DNA of 64,000 nt from Serratia sp. PL17 (GCF_017832355.1 NZ_JAFIBY010000001.1:1364001-1428000), one strand, 5' to 3'. Positions 25,605-37,074 are shown, numbered from the stretch's first letter. Notes: generated by a model from the letters alone, not told the origin. Made by a program: numbers and translations.

Positions 25605-27143
25605 TCAACGCAGCAGTCGTTTTAGCACTTTCCCGGTACTGGTCATCGGCAACCGTTCAACAAACTCGACAATGCGCGGGTATTTAAACGCCGCCAACCG
25701 TTCTTTGGTCCATGCGATCAGCGCGTCTTCACTCACCGGCTCGTCCACATCCTTCATCACCACTACGGCTTTAATCTCTTCGCCAAGGGAGGGATGCGGC
25801 ACGCCAATGACTGCCACAAATGACACTGCCGGATGGCGAATCATCAGTTCTTCAACTTCTCGTGGGTAGACATTGAAGCCGCCGCGAATAATCACATCTT
25901 TTGACCTGTCGACAACGAAATAAAAGCCATCGGCGTCACGCCGTGCCAAATCACCGGTTCTAAACCATCCGTTTTCCAACACCTCTGCCGTCGCTTCTGG
26001 GCGGTTAAGGTAGCCCTTCATCACGTTGTGACCACGCACCGCAATTTCACCCACCTGATCTATGCCTTCTATCGCTTTACCGGTGACATCAACCAGCCGC
26101 ACTTCTATCCCCCAGATAGGCTGGCCAATAGATCCCACTTTGTTGACCCGGCCCGGATGGTTAAAAGTGGCAACCGGGCTGGTTTCCGATAGCCCATATC
26201 CTTCCAGAATATTGACGCCAAAACGCCGGGCGAAATCCTCAATGATTTGGACGGGCAAACTGGCCCCGCCGGACACCGCCATGCGCAAATTTTTACGTAA
26301 CCGTGGGAGGTCCGCCGTATCGTCCAACGCGTTCAATAATGCCCAGTACATTGTGGGGACGCCGGCAAAAAAGGTGATGGCATGTTGTTGCATCAGTCCG
26401 ATAGCCTGCTTTGCATCAAAACGCGGCACTAACACCAGCGTTGCGGCCAAGGCAAAACCGGCATTCATCTGCACCGTAGAGCCAAAAGTATGGAACAGCG
26501 GCAACGTCACCAAATGGCGATCGGGTCGCTCCACGGAACTATTGAACAGTTGTACCGATCCCAGTGCGTTTAACACCAGATTGGCGTGTGTCAGTTCTGC
26601 CCCTTTAGCGCGGCCCGTGGTGCCACTGGTATAGAGAATTACCGCGGTGTCCGATTCCACCGTGGTGGCACTGTCATACTGGGTGGGCTGTGTGCCAGTC
26701 GCTTGGCTGAAACGCTCACCTGCAAGCGGTAGGCTATCGCCGATAATAATAAACTCACGGCAGTTTTCTGCGGTTTCGAATGCGCGCCGTGCTTCTGCCC
26801 CCAACGCCAATCCCTCGTTCCCTTCGAAACAAAAGAAGGCCACCGCCTGCGAGTCTTGCAGGTAATACTCAAATTCGCCGGCTTTCAACAACGTGTTCAA
26901 GGGCACGATCACCGCACCGACTTTGAGCACGCCATAATATATGGCCGGGAACTCCCATATGTTTGGACAGGCCAGCGCCACCCTTTCTCCGGGTTGCACA
27001 CGCAGGGTGACCAGCAGATTGGCAACCTGATTAGCCCGATGATTAAGCTCGGCATAGGTGAGTTGGAATGGGTCTTGTATCAGTGCCAAACGATCCGGAA
27101 ATGAACGCGCACTCTCTTCAAGCAATGTGGCCAGATTTAGCAT
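25605..27143 (-). CDS. AMP-forming acyl-CoA synthetase (FadD-like)
   Basis: A 512-residue adenylate-forming ligase. Motifs in order: the phosphate-binding loop AVILYTSGTTGRAKGAELTH, then LEGYGLSETSP, the hinge segment FRTGDLARRDADGFYFVVDR followed by RGGFNVYPREVEE, and the C-terminal lysine in TSTGKVLKRLL. It activates a carboxylic acid as acyl-AMP and transfers it to CoA; chain length cannot be read from the sequence. I start at ATG 27143 (MLNLATLLEESARSFPD), which matches the family N-terminus, although the Shine-Dalgarno is weak. No beta-oxidation gene is adjacent, so it appears as a single-gene unit. Confidence 0.92.
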   Translation of the reverse strand: MLNLATLLEESARSFPDRLALIQDPFQLTYAELNHRANQVANLLVTLRVQPGERVALACPNIWEFPAIYYGVLKVGAVIVPLNTLLKAGEFEYYLQDSQAVAFFCFEGNEGLALGAEARRAFETAENCREFIIIGDSLPLAGERFSQATGTQPTQYDSATTVESDTAVILYTSGTTGRAKGAELTHANLVLNALGSVQLFNSSVERPDRHLVTLPLFHTFGSTVQMNAGFALAATLVLVPRFDAKQAIGLMQQHAITFFAGVPTMYWALLNALDDTADLPRLRKNLRMAVSGGASLPVQIIEDFARRFGVNILEGYGLSETSPVATFNHPGRVNKVGSIGQPIWGIEVRLVDVTGKAIEGIDQVGEIAVRGHNVMKGYLNRPEATAEVLENGWFRTGDLARRDADGFYFVVDRSKDVIIRGGFNVYPREVEELMIRHPAVSFVAVIGVPHPSLGEEIKAVVVMKDVDEPVSEDALIAWTKERLAAFKYPRIVEFVERLPMTSTGKVLKRLLR

Positions 27144-27358
27144 GTGATGTACTCGCAAGCAGAGACCGGGGATCGCCCGGCAAGCCAATGGATGAGATAC
27201 TGCGCCACCTCGCTGAGGTTGCTCTCCCTGAACAGCCTACGGCGGAAAAAGCCACGGCACCAAAAGTATAGACAAGGTCATACCTCTGTACAGGTTCGCG
27301 TTCCCCTGCCCAATAGTCTATATGTTAGGCATTCTTCCCCTCCCAGAGGACTGCCCCC

Positions 27359-27928
27359 ATGAGTAAGAAAAAGATCCTGATGCTGGTCGGCGACTATGCC
27401 GAAGATTATGAAACTATGGTGCCGTTTCAGGCATTACAGATGATTGGTCACCAGGTTGATGCGGTTTGCCCCGACAAAGTTAAAGGCGACTACATCATGA
27501 CGGCGATCCATGATTTTGACGGTGCGCAAACCTACAGTGAAAAACCCGGCCATCGCTTTACTTTGAATGCAGACTTTTCAACCGCGAAAGAAGAAAACTA
27601 TGACGCCTTGTTGATCCCCGGCGGCAGAGCCCCTGAGTATCTGCGCTTGAATCCGCAGGTTATCAAACTGGTACAGGCCTTTGATGCGGCACGTAAACCG
27701 ATCGCCGCCGTTTGCCACGGCCCACAGCTGCTGGCCGCTGCCGGCGTTTTAAAAGGGAGAACCTGTAGTGCCTACCCGGCCTGCGCCCCAGAAGTGCAGT
27801 TGGCCGGCGGTCACTATGCGGATATCGGAATCGATCAAGCCCACGTCGACGGTAATCTGGTCACTGCCCCGGCATGGCCTGCACATCCGCAATGGTTGGC
27901 AAAATTCGCGGAATTGCTGGCTGAATAG
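27359..27928 (+). CDS. DJ-1/PfpI family protein
   Basis: A 189-residue protein of the DJ-1/PfpI class I glutamine-amidotransferase-like fold. The nucleophile-elbow motif [12 protein letters not shown] places the cysteine at residue 119 with His120, and an acidic residue near Glu18 completes the usual site ([13 protein letters not shown]). Relatives act as glyoxalase III, deglycase-like or peptidase enzymes; no specific activity can be read here. AGAGGA precedes the ATG. A clear terminator follows. Confidence 0.92.
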   Translation: MSKKKILMLVGDYAEDYETMVPFQALQMIGHQVDAVCPDKVKGDYIMTAIHDFDGAQTYSEKPGHRFTLNADFSTAKEENYDALLIPGGRAPEYLRLNPQVIKLVQAFDAARKPIAAVCHGPQLLAAAGVLKGRTCSAYPACAPEVQLAGGHYADIGIDQAHVDGNLVTAPAWPAHPQWLAKFAELLAE

Positions 27929-27940
27929 CACCACAAGAAA

Positions 27941-27970
27941 GGCCCGGTATTAATACTCGGGCTTTTTTAT
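27941..27970 (+). terminator. Intrinsic terminator after the DJ-1/PfpI gene
   Basis: GC-rich hairpin GCCCG...CGGGC (27942-27962) with an AT-rich upper stem, followed by TTTTTT at 27963-27968, thirteen bases past the stop codon. Confidence 0.85.
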
Positions 27971-28038
27971 TTTATGCGATAAATGCCCCACAATGAATTT
28001 CTCCAAGAGCACACTATTTTATCCTGAATGTCGCCACG

Positions 28039-28416
28039 TTACTTTAATTGCTCAATCAGAAAATGGATGTCATACAACCAACGCTTGGCCCGGGCCGATC
28101 GCACCAGCATATAAACATACAGCGGCCGGATCCGTTCTATTTCAAGATCCCAGTGATGACTGCGACGCGTTGATGAAGAAAATAACAGGGCTGATTTTGA
28201 TGCCGGCCTGAAATATAACTCATGGCTGTAATTGCTGCTGTCGATGAGAAAAGCGTCGAAGTAGCCGCGCATCAAGGTCTCCGATACCGGTAACGACAGG
28301 TTTAGCTCTTTGTTTATTTCCGTATTCAGAGTAATGGCTACCCCCCTTTTAAGGAGGCCGGATGGATTATACCGCTCAATTACCGAGATCACCTGTTGCT
28401 GAATATCACTTTCCAT
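28039..28416 (-). CDS. Small DUF1493-like protein
   Basis: A 125-residue acidic-to-neutral soluble protein with no signal peptide. The pattern VISVIERYNPSG, then LNTEINKELNLSLPVSETLM and FLIDSSNYSHELYF resembles DUF1493 proteins, which look like acyl-carrier-protein relatives of unknown function. No Ser-containing phosphopantetheine motif (DSL) is visible. GAGG lies five bases before the ATG at 28416. It stands alone between a terminator and the efflux operon. I cannot assign a function. Confidence 0.65.
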   Translation of the reverse strand: MESDIQQQVISVIERYNPSGLLKRGVAITLNTEINKELNLSLPVSETLMRGYFDAFLIDSSNYSHELYFRPASKSALLFSSSTRRSHHWDLEIERIRPLYVYMLVRSARAKRWLYDIHFLIEQLK

Positions 28417-28600
28417 TTCAACCTCAATGTATTTGGCTGCGCGAATGATGCAATACCATTCAGACTCTGTTGATTGTGACGAGTTCTTTACAACGAGGTT
28501 ATTTTCCTTTTCTTTACACTTTCACCACAGAATGGGTATAAAAATACGCAGAGCGGCGTCACTCCACCCTGCGTAATAGCGTTACTGCTGTCGACAAAGT

Positions 28601-30055
28601 TTATTGGGTTAGCGAGGCATTATTGGCAATGACAGCGTCACTGTGTTTCTCTGCCGTAATACCGCCCCCCAACACCTTATACAGCGTAATCAGGTTCTGG
28701 TACTCGGTTTGCCGTGCTGTAATCAACGACTGACGGGCGGTATACAATGTCCGTTGCGCATCCAGCATCGTGAGATACGTATCCACACCATGTCGATAAC
28801 GCAGCTCCGCAAGGCGGTAATACTCTTGCGACGCCGCCACATAGCCCGTTTGCGCCGCCAACTGTTCCTGAATAGTCCCTTTACGTGCTAACGCATCGGC
28901 CGTTTCCTGGAAGGCCGTCTGTACCGCTTTTTCATAGGTAGCGACATACAGATCTTTCTGCGCTTTGGTGTAGTTCAACTGCGCCGTGTTATAGCCCCCG
29001 GTGAAGATCGGCAAACTGATGCTCGGCGCAAAGGACCAAACGCCGACGCCCTTGCTAAACAGTGATGACAACTCCCCGCTACCCACGCCACCGCTGGCGG
29101 TCAGGCTGATCGACGGGAAGAACGCCGCGCGGGCAGAGCCGATATTGGCATTGGCAGCCTTCAGATTATGCTCGGCCTCCAATACGTCAGGCCGGTTCAG
29201 CAACACCTGCGATGACACACTGGCCGGTACCTCTTTCATGATGTTTGACAGTGCTTCGATCCCCGTTGGCAGCAGGTTTTCTGGCACGCTTTGCCCCACG
29301 ACCAGGTCCAGGGCATTTTTTGCCTGGGCGGCACTGGTGGTGTAACTGGCCACGTCCGATCGTGCCTGCTGATACACCGTGTCCGCCGAAGCGACGTCGA
29401 CCATCGACAGAATGCCGTTTTGTTGGTTTTTGCGCGTCACCGCCAAGGATGCGCTGGCGCTTTCCATGGTGCTCTTAGCGACGGTGAGGTTACTGCGCGC
29501 TGCCGCAACATTCACCCAGTCAGTGACAATATCGGCGATCAACGTCAGCCGGGTACTTTTCGCGGCTTCTGACTCCGCCAGATAGGTTTCAAAGGTGGAA
29601 CGTGACAGGCTGCGATTTTTGCCGAATAAATCCAGTTCAAATGCACTGGTGCCTGCCGTCGCTTCATAGCTCTGGCTTATCGCTGTCGCATTACCGTTGC
29701 CGGTCAGCGCACGACCCCGGCTGCCGTCCACACCGGCATTAACGGTTGGGAACAAATCGGAACGTTGTTCGCCGTACAGCGCCCGCGCCGATTCGATATT
29801 GGCAATGGCTTCACGCAGGTCGCGGCTGCTGCTCAGCCCCATCGCCACCACCTGCCGTAACTTGGCATCGACCACATAGTCACGCCAAGGGATATCCGGG
29901 TAGCTCAATGACAATTTACCGGAAGGCGCTGTATAAGCCGCCCCCTGCGGTAAATTGGCCGGGACCGGCGCTTGCGGGCGCTGGTAGTCAGGATCCAGCG
30001 AGAGACACCCCGCCAGGAACAGCGGAAGTGTCAGAATGATTAAACGTTGCAGCAC
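28601..30055 (-). CDS. RND efflux outer-membrane channel lipoprotein (TolC/OprM type)
   Basis: An outer-membrane factor of about 485 residues. It starts with a lipoprotein signal peptide ending in the lipobox LFLAGC (Cys17) and has the two repeated OEP domains, with QKNALDLVVG-like and RPDVLEAEHNLKAANANIG signatures of the NodT/OprM family. I choose the GTG at 30055, which has GGAGAA upstream and begins immediately after the TAA of the permease gene (two-base gap); the GTG at 30079 is less likely. It forms the trimeric exit duct of the pump encoded by the two genes before it. Confidence 0.92.
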   Translation of the reverse strand: MLQRLIILTLPLFLAGCLSLDPDYQRPQAPVPANLPQGAAYTAPSGKLSLSYPDIPWRDYVVDAKLRQVVAMGLSSSRDLREAIANIESARALYGEQRSDLFPTVNAGVDGSRGRALTGNGNATAISQSYEATAGTSAFELDLFGKNRSLSRSTFETYLAESEAAKSTRLTLIADIVTDWVNVAAARSNLTVAKSTMESASASLAVTRKNQQNGILSMVDVASADTVYQQARSDVASYTTSAAQAKNALDLVVGQSVPENLLPTGIEALSNIMKEVPASVSSQVLLNRPDVLEAEHNLKAANANIGSARAAFFPSISLTASGGVGSGELSSLFSKGVGVWSFAPSISLPIFTGGYNTAQLNYTKAQKDLYVATYEKAVQTAFQETADALARKGTIQEQLAAQTGYVAASQEYYRLAELRYRHGVDTYLTMLDAQRTLYTARQSLITARQTEYQNLITLYKVLGGGITAEKHSDAVIANNASLTQ

Positions 30056-30056
30056 A

Positions 30057-33000
30057 TTATTCTCCTGCCTGTGGCGCACTATTTTTTACTGGTGTGGCGT
30101 GGGTCGTTTTGCGTGAAAACATCCGTCGCACCAATACGTAGAACAAAGGAACGAAGAAGATAGCCAGCAACGTCGCCGTGAGGGTGCCGCCAATGATCCC
30201 CGTGCCAATGGCGATCCGGCTGTTGGCCCCTGCACCGCTGGAAACCGCCAACGGCAAGACACCGGCAGTAAACGCCAGGGAGGTCATCAGGATGGGGCGC
30301 AAACGCATGCGGGAGGCTTCTATCGCTGCGGCGATTAAGGTTTCACCCCGTTGGTATTTCTCTTCGGCAAATTCAACGATCAGAATCGCGTTCTTGGCCG
30401 ACAAACCGATAATGGTCAACAGCGCCACCTGGAAGTAAATGTCATTTTCCAGACCGCGCAGCGTGATCGCCAACAGCGAGCCAACCACGCCCATCGGTAC
30501 CACCATCATCACAGCAAACGGAATGGACCAACTCTCATACAGCGCAGCGAGGCACAGAAACACAACAACCAGCGAGATGGCATACAGCGATGCCGCTTGC
30601 CCACTGGTCAGGCGTTCCTGGTAAGAAAGGCCGCTCCACGAGAAACTGCTGGCGGAGGAGAATTTCGCGGCCAGCGCTTCCATTTCATCCATCGCAGTGC
30701 CAGAACTGACGCCCGGTGCGCCCTCACCGGTAATTTCAAAGGACGACAGGCCGTTGTAGCGTGATAAGTTTTCCGGTCCGTAGATCCAGTGGGAGGCGGC
30801 AAAGGCCGAAAACGGTGTCATGCTGGTGGTACTTGTACTGGATGTCCCGTGCACAAACCATTTATCGAGGTCTTCCGGTTTGGCGCGGTATTCCACATCC
30901 CCTTGCATATAGACTTTTTTCACCCGGTTGCGATCGATAAAGTCGTTGACGTAGGTGCTGCCGAACGCGCTGGTCAGGGTACTGCTCACGTCGCTGGCGC
31001 TAAGGCCCAACGCCTGCAATTTGTCATTGTCGATCTCCACCTGCAGTTGCGGCGTATCCGGCAACGTATTGGCACGCACGGCGCTCAGGTTTGGGTTTTT
31101 CCCCGCGGCGGCGATGATCTGATCGCGCATTCCCTGCAATTCTGCGCGGGTAGTTGCCCCTTTGGCCTGCAACTCGAAGGTAAAGCCGTCAGACTGCCCA
31201 AAGCCGTCAATTGCCGGTGGACTCATTGAGAAGACCTGAGCGTCGCGAATCGTGGCGAAGTGCGCCATTGCACGTTTGGCTATCGCGTCGGCGGTATTCG
31301 CAGCGCCGGTGCGTTGGCTCCAGTCTTTCAGGCTGACAAAAGCCATACCGGCATTTTGCCCGCTGCCGCTGAACCCAAAACCATTAATGGTGAAAATAGT
31401 GCTGACATTGGCCTTCTCATCGTTCAGGAAATAATCCTTCACCACGTCGCTGACCGCGGATGTACGGGCATTGGTTGCCCCAGCCGGCAAGGTATACTGC
31501 ACCATCACCACGCCCTGATCTTCGTTGGGCAAAAAGCCGGTCGGCAATCGCATATACATCACTGCGGCGGCAATCAACAGCAGGCCGTACAGCAGCAGAT
31601 ACCGCATTGGGCTGTGGATCACCCGGCCCACCTTGTCGGCGTACTTCGCTTGCAGACGGTTATAGCCGCGGTTGAACTTGCCAAGCAGGCCTTTGTTGGT
31701 CAAATCCTCATGGGTGGGTTTCAGCAAGGTTGCACAGAGGGCCGGTGCCAGCGTCAATGCCAGGATCACCGATAGCACCATAGAAGCCACAATGGTGACG
31801 GAGAACTGGCGATAGATCACCCCGGTCGAACCACCAAAGAACGCCATCGGCAGGAATACCGCTGACAGCACCATGGCAATACCCACCAGTGCGCCAGTGA
31901 TTTCCGACATCGATTTTTCCGTCGCCTCACGCGGCGGCAGTTTTTCTTCCCGCATCACACGTTCGACGTTCTCTACCACCACGATGGCGTCATCGACCAA
32001 CAGGCCGATCGCCAACACCATGCCAAACAGCGTCAGCGTGTTGATCGAATACCCGAAAGCGGCGAGCACACCAAAGGTCCCCAGCAATACCACCGGCACG
32101 GTAATGGTGGGGATCAGCGTAGTGCGTAAATTCTGCAAGAATACAAACATCACGATCACGACCAGCACCACCGCCTCGAACAGCGTTTTCACCACTTCTT
32201 CGATCGAAATGTTGATAAAGTCGGTGCTGTCTTTCGGATAGGCGACCTTGTAGCCATTCGGCATGGACGTTTGGTATTCCGCCACCTTTGCCTTCACCAA
32301 TTTGGCGGTGTTAAGCGCGTTGGCCCCGGCAGCCAATTTAACCGCAATGCCGGATGCCGGGTGGCCATTCAACCGAGCGCTGGAAGAGTAATCCTCGTTA
32401 CCCAGCTCAACCCGCGCTACGTCGCCCAGACGCACCAACGCCCCGCTGCTGTCACTTTTCAAGATGATATTGCGGAACTGCTCCGGCGTTTGCAGGCGTG
32501 ATTGCGCCTTCACGGTGGCGGTCAGTTGCTGATCGGCACCCGAGGGTAAATCGCCGATCTTACCGGCGGAAACCTGGGTGTTTTGCGCTTCAATAGCCGT
32601 TTCTACATCGGATGGCATCAGTGAATAGGACGCCAGCTTGGTGGGGTTTAGCCAAATGCGCATCGCGTATTCTGAACCGAACACCTGCACGTCGCCGACG
32701 CCGTCGATACGTGACAAGGGATCCTGAATGTTACTCACCAGGTAGTCAGAAATATCCGCCATGCTGGCCTTGTCCGTCTCGTCATACAGGCCGACGATCA
32801 GCAAAAAGCTGCTCTGGGATTTCTTCACCGTCACACCTTGGGCGGTGACCTCGGTCGGCAAGCGACTTTCCGCCTGTTGTACCTTGTTCTGCACCTGAAC
32901 CTGAGCGATATCGGGGTCAGTGCCTTGATCGAAGGTGACGTTAATGCTCACTGAACCGTCGGAACTGCTGGTCGCCGAAAAATACAGCAGCCCATCCAGG

Positions 33001-33212
33001 CCAGTTAGCTGCTGTTCAATCACCTGGGTAACGCTGTTTTCCAGGGTTTCCGCATCTGCGCCCGGATACGTAGCGGAAATGGAAATCTGCGGTGGTGACA
33101 CGTCAGGGTATTGCGAAATGGGCAGCGAGTTGATCGACATCAGTCCGCACAACATGATGATGATCGCAATCACCCAGGCAAACACGGGCCTGCGAATAAA
33201 GAATTGGGCCAT
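30057..33212 (-). CDS. RND multidrug efflux permease (AcrB/HAE1 family)
   Basis: A full-length 1051-residue proton/drug antiporter. The proton-relay aspartates lie at 407-408 in GLLVDDAIVVVENVERVM, and the partner lysine is in SAKNAILIVEFAEE. Twelve transmembrane helices and two large periplasmic loops are present, including IAQVQVQNKVQQAESRLP and the switch-loop/porter regions. It extrudes a range of drugs with the adaptor and channel in the same operon. Close relatives include EefB/AcrB/Sde-type pumps, but I cannot fix a name. The gap to the adaptor gene is two bases. Confidence 0.96.
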   Translation of the reverse strand: MAQFFIRRPVFAWVIAIIIMLCGLMSINSLPISQYPDVSPPQISISATYPGADAETLENSVTQVIEQQLTGLDGLLYFSATSSSDGSVSINVTFDQGTDPDIAQVQVQNKVQQAESRLPTEVTAQGVTVKKSQSSFLLIVGLYDETDKASMADISDYLVSNIQDPLSRIDGVGDVQVFGSEYAMRIWLNPTKLASYSLMPSDVETAIEAQNTQVSAGKIGDLPSGADQQLTATVKAQSRLQTPEQFRNIILKSDSSGALVRLGDVARVELGNEDYSSSARLNGHPASGIAVKLAAGANALNTAKLVKAKVAEYQTSMPNGYKVAYPKDSTDFINISIEEVVKTLFEAVVLVVIVMFVFLQNLRTTLIPTITVPVVLLGTFGVLAAFGYSINTLTLFGMVLAIGLLVDDAIVVVENVERVMREEKLPPREATEKSMSEITGALVGIAMVLSAVFLPMAFFGGSTGVIYRQFSVTIVASMVLSVILALTLAPALCATLLKPTHEDLTNKGLLGKFNRGYNRLQAKYADKVGRVIHSPMRYLLLYGLLLIAAAVMYMRLPTGFLPNEDQGVVMVQYTLPAGATNARTSAVSDVVKDYFLNDEKANVSTIFTINGFGFSGSGQNAGMAFVSLKDWSQRTGAANTADAIAKRAMAHFATIRDAQVFSMSPPAIDGFGQSDGFTFELQAKGATTRAELQGMRDQIIAAAGKNPNLSAVRANTLPDTPQLQVEIDNDKLQALGLSASDVSSTLTSAFGSTYVNDFIDRNRVKKVYMQGDVEYRAKPEDLDKWFVHGTSSTSTTSMTPFSAFAASHWIYGPENLSRYNGLSSFEITGEGAPGVSSGTAMDEMEALAAKFSSASSFSWSGLSYQERLTSGQAASLYAISLVVVFLCLAALYESWSIPFAVMMVVPMGVVGSLLAITLRGLENDIYFQVALLTIIGLSAKNAILIVEFAEEKYQRGETLIAAAIEASRMRLRPILMTSLAFTAGVLPLAVSSGAGANSRIAIGTGIIGGTLTATLLAIFFVPLFYVLVRRMFSRKTTHATPVKNSAPQAGE

Positions 33213-33214
33213 GG

Positions 33215-34369
33215 TTATTGATCCCCGCCGTTAGCCACAGCGGTACTCGCCGGTTTTTGCACCTCAACCGCCTTGACCTCCGTACCGACAGCCACCTTGT
33301 TCGTGCCCTCGACGATTAACCGGTCCCCTTCATTAAGCCCCTGGCTGACCAGCCAACTGCTGCCAATAACGCGCTCGGTGGTGACGGTGCGCTGCTCAAC
33401 CTTGTTTTGGGCGTTAACCACCAGCGCAGTCGCCTCACCCTTAGCGTTGCGGGTTATACCCTGCTGTGGCGCCAGGATCCCCTTGGGATCAACACCGTTA
33501 TCGACTTTGGCGTGAACATACATGCCGGGTAATAATTCGTGTTCTGGATTGGGGAACACGGCACGCAGCGTGACAGAGCCCGTAGACTCATCTACCGACA
33601 CTTCTGTCAGTTCGAGCTTGCCTGCATGAGAATAAGGCGTACCGTCTTCGAGATTGAGGGTTACCGGCGTGACATCGTCACGTTGTAACGAAGCCTGCTG
33701 TTTGCGTAATTTCAGCAGTTGAGTGCTGGACTGTGTGAGATCGACATAGACAGGATCGAGCGCACGAATGGTTGCCAGCGCATCCGTTTGGCTGGCAGTC
33801 ACCAGCGCACCGGGTGTCACCGACGAAATACCAATACGGCCGGAGATAGGCGCGCGTACCTGCGTATAGGCAAGATTGATTTTGGCCGTTTCCAGCGTCG
33901 CCTTGTACTGTGCCACAGCGGCAACGGCCTCCAGGTAGGTCGCCATTGCATCATCTGCGTCTTGCTTGGACACACCGTTCTCTTTGACCAAAACAGCATA
34001 GCGTTGTGCTTTCAGGCGACTGGCGTTCACCGTGGCTTGAGCACTTTTCACCTGTGCGGCCGCTTGATCATAACTGGCCTGATAGGTTGCAGGGTCGATT
34101 TGATACAGCACCTGGCCGGCGTTGACTTCTGCGCCTTCGGTAAAGAGGCGACGCTGGATAATGCCTTCCACCTGAGGACGGACGTCCGACGTCATGGTGG
34201 CGTTCACTCGACCGGTCAGATCGCTGCTCAGCGTTACAGATTGGCCATGCAGTGTCGCCACCCCCACCTCCTGTACGCCACGGGCGCCTGTGGGGGCGCT
34301 GCCACTTTGGCCATCACAAGCGGCCAGTAACAACGACAGGCTGACAAGAAGAACCTTTTTCCTTTGCAT
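33215..34369 (-). CDS. RND periplasmic adaptor (membrane fusion lipoprotein)
   Basis: A 384-residue adaptor, first gene of the efflux operon. The lipobox LLLAAC (Cys18) anchors it to the inner membrane. The barrel-sandwich halves surround the hairpin (VRPQVEGIIQRRLFTEGAEV, then YTQVRAPISGRIG), followed by the beta-barrel and membrane-proximal domains. It bridges the AcrB-like permease and the channel encoded behind it. A 24-bp palindrome lies 14 bases upstream of the ATG, and no regulator gene of the operon is adjacent. Confidence 0.95.
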   Translation of the reverse strand: MQRKKVLLVSLSLLLAACDGQSGSAPTGARGVQEVGVATLHGQSVTLSSDLTGRVNATMTSDVRPQVEGIIQRRLFTEGAEVNAGQVLYQIDPATYQASYDQAAAQVKSAQATVNASRLKAQRYAVLVKENGVSKQDADDAMATYLEAVAAVAQYKATLETAKINLAYTQVRAPISGRIGISSVTPGALVTASQTDALATIRALDPVYVDLTQSSTQLLKLRKQQASLQRDDVTPVTLNLEDGTPYSHAGKLELTEVSVDESTGSVTLRAVFPNPEHELLPGMYVHAKVDNGVDPKGILAPQQGITRNAKGEATALVVNAQNKVEQRTVTTERVIGSSWLVSQGLNEGDRLIVEGTNKVAVGTEVKAVEVQKPASTAVANGGDQ

Positions 34370-34382
34370 CGACTTTCTATCC

Positions 34383-34406
34383 TATTGAGAACGTTTATTC
34401 TCAATA
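34383..34406. promoter_or_regulatory. Palindromic operator of the RND efflux operon
   Basis: Arms TATTGAGAA and TTCTCAATA are perfectly complementary around CGTTTA. The site lies 14-37 bases upstream of the adaptor gene, where a repressor would block transcription. The nearest TetR genes are at 36.1 kb and 2.0 kb; their own intergenic palindromes differ, so the cognate regulator is unknown. Confidence 0.75.
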
Positions 34407-34515
34407 TATAGAAAGCGACGTTTTTAGTCTGACAGGGTTACGTAAGGATTCAGTAAAATTGCATCGCAGAGCATGAAGAGTGCCAGTGCGTACGTGCTAC
34501 GCACTGGCAAGCGAA

Positions 34516-36054
<1,539 letters not shown>

Positions 36055-36073
36055 TTAATTGAGTAATTAATAT

Positions 36074-36772
36074 ATGAACTATTCTTTTCTCCGGTCAATG
36101 GATCTCACCGCGATGACAGCACAAAACGTTCAAAAACCACGGCGCCCCGGTCGCCCTAGCGGCAGTGCTAATGGCGCAGAAAAACGCGAGCATTTACTCG
36201 ACACCGCGCTGAATATGTTTGCCCGTCAAGGCATTGCCGATACGTCGCTGAATGCCATTGCCCGTGAGGCCGGCGTAACCCCTGCCATGCTGCACTACTA
36301 TTTTCACAACCGCGAACAGTTGCTGGATGTGCTGATAGACGAACGTTTTCTGCCGGTTAGGCTTGCTGCCGGCAGCGTGTTTGACGCCAATACAGACGAT
36401 CCCGTGGCCGCCTTCACCCAACTGGCGCAGCGATTTATCGACATCTCGACCGATCACCCGTGGTTTGCGCCACTGTGGTTACGTGAAGTGATGAGTGACA
36501 ACGGCATTTTGAAACAACGCATGAACGAGCGATTTGGGGATACGCAACGCAAAACAGCGCTGCAATCGATCATTCGCTGGCAAGCAGAGGGCAAGCTCAA
36601 TGCAGGCCTGGAGCCGTCGCTGATGTTTATTACCCTGTTTGGCATGACGCTGTTGCCCTTAGCCACCGCGCCAAAATGGCACCGTAATGACGATGATAAT
36701 CCGTTGAACGCCGATGTTATCGCCCGTCACGCCATTACGCTGCTGACTCAAGGGCTGGGGCCACAGCGCTAA
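36074..36772 (+). CDS. TetR/AcrR family regulator of the DHA2 pump
   Basis: A TetR-type repressor of up to 232 residues. An AT-hook-like basic stretch (RRPGRPSGSAN) precedes the HTH at about residues 38-85 (TSLNAIAREAGVTPAMLHYY). In-frame ATGs at 36074, 36098 and 36113 are possible; none has a clear ribosome-binding site. The 43-bp interval to the divergent MFS gene holds an AT-rich symmetric element (TTAATTA / TAATTAA, about 36049-36071) that may be its operator. Repression of the pump gene is inferred from this layout. Confidence 0.9.
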   Translation: MNYSFLRSMDLTAMTAQNVQKPRRPGRPSGSANGAEKREHLLDTALNMFARQGIADTSLNAIAREAGVTPAMLHYYFHNREQLLDVLIDERFLPVRLAAGSVFDANTDDPVAAFTQLAQRFIDISTDHPWFAPLWLREVMSDNGILKQRMNERFGDTQRKTALQSIIRWQAEGKLNAGLEPSLMFITLFGMTLLPLATAPKWHRNDDDNPLNADVIARHAITLLTQGLGPQR

Positions 36773-36870
36773 AGATGAGCGCGATTGAAAAACTGGAATT
36801 AATGATTATGCGGTAAAGCCTACAGATGAGAGAGTGTCACATCACCGCTTTAAGATTGAAGGGATTAACG

Positions 36871-37074
36871 ATGACACAGGAAAGGCGTAAGAGATTGGCA
36901 CTGGTCGCTGCTGTCGCTTTTGCCATTTATTTGATAACGCATATTGGCGAGTTTGATTTCCCCCTTTCCCTGGCTAAAGCCTGCCTTGCTTCAATCATTG
37001 TCACCCTGCTTTACGCATTCCTTTCAAGCCACTTCTGGAAAAAGTATGTTCTGAAGCTAAAGGATTATCAATAA
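36871..37074 (+). CDS. Small two-helix membrane protein of unknown function
   Basis: A 67-residue protein starting at ATG 36871 with AGGG seven bases upstream. A basic N-terminus (MTQERRKR) precedes two hydrophobic segments (LALVAAVAFAIYLI and ACLASIIVTLLYAFL), and the C-terminus is basic (KKYVLKLKDY). The good ribosome-binding site and positive-inside pattern support a real gene. I do not recognise a family. It follows the TetR gene on the same strand after about 100 bp. Confidence 0.65.
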   Translation: MTQERRKRLALVAAVAFAIYLITHIGEFDFPLSLAKACLASIIVTLLYAFLSSHFWKKYVLKLKDYQ

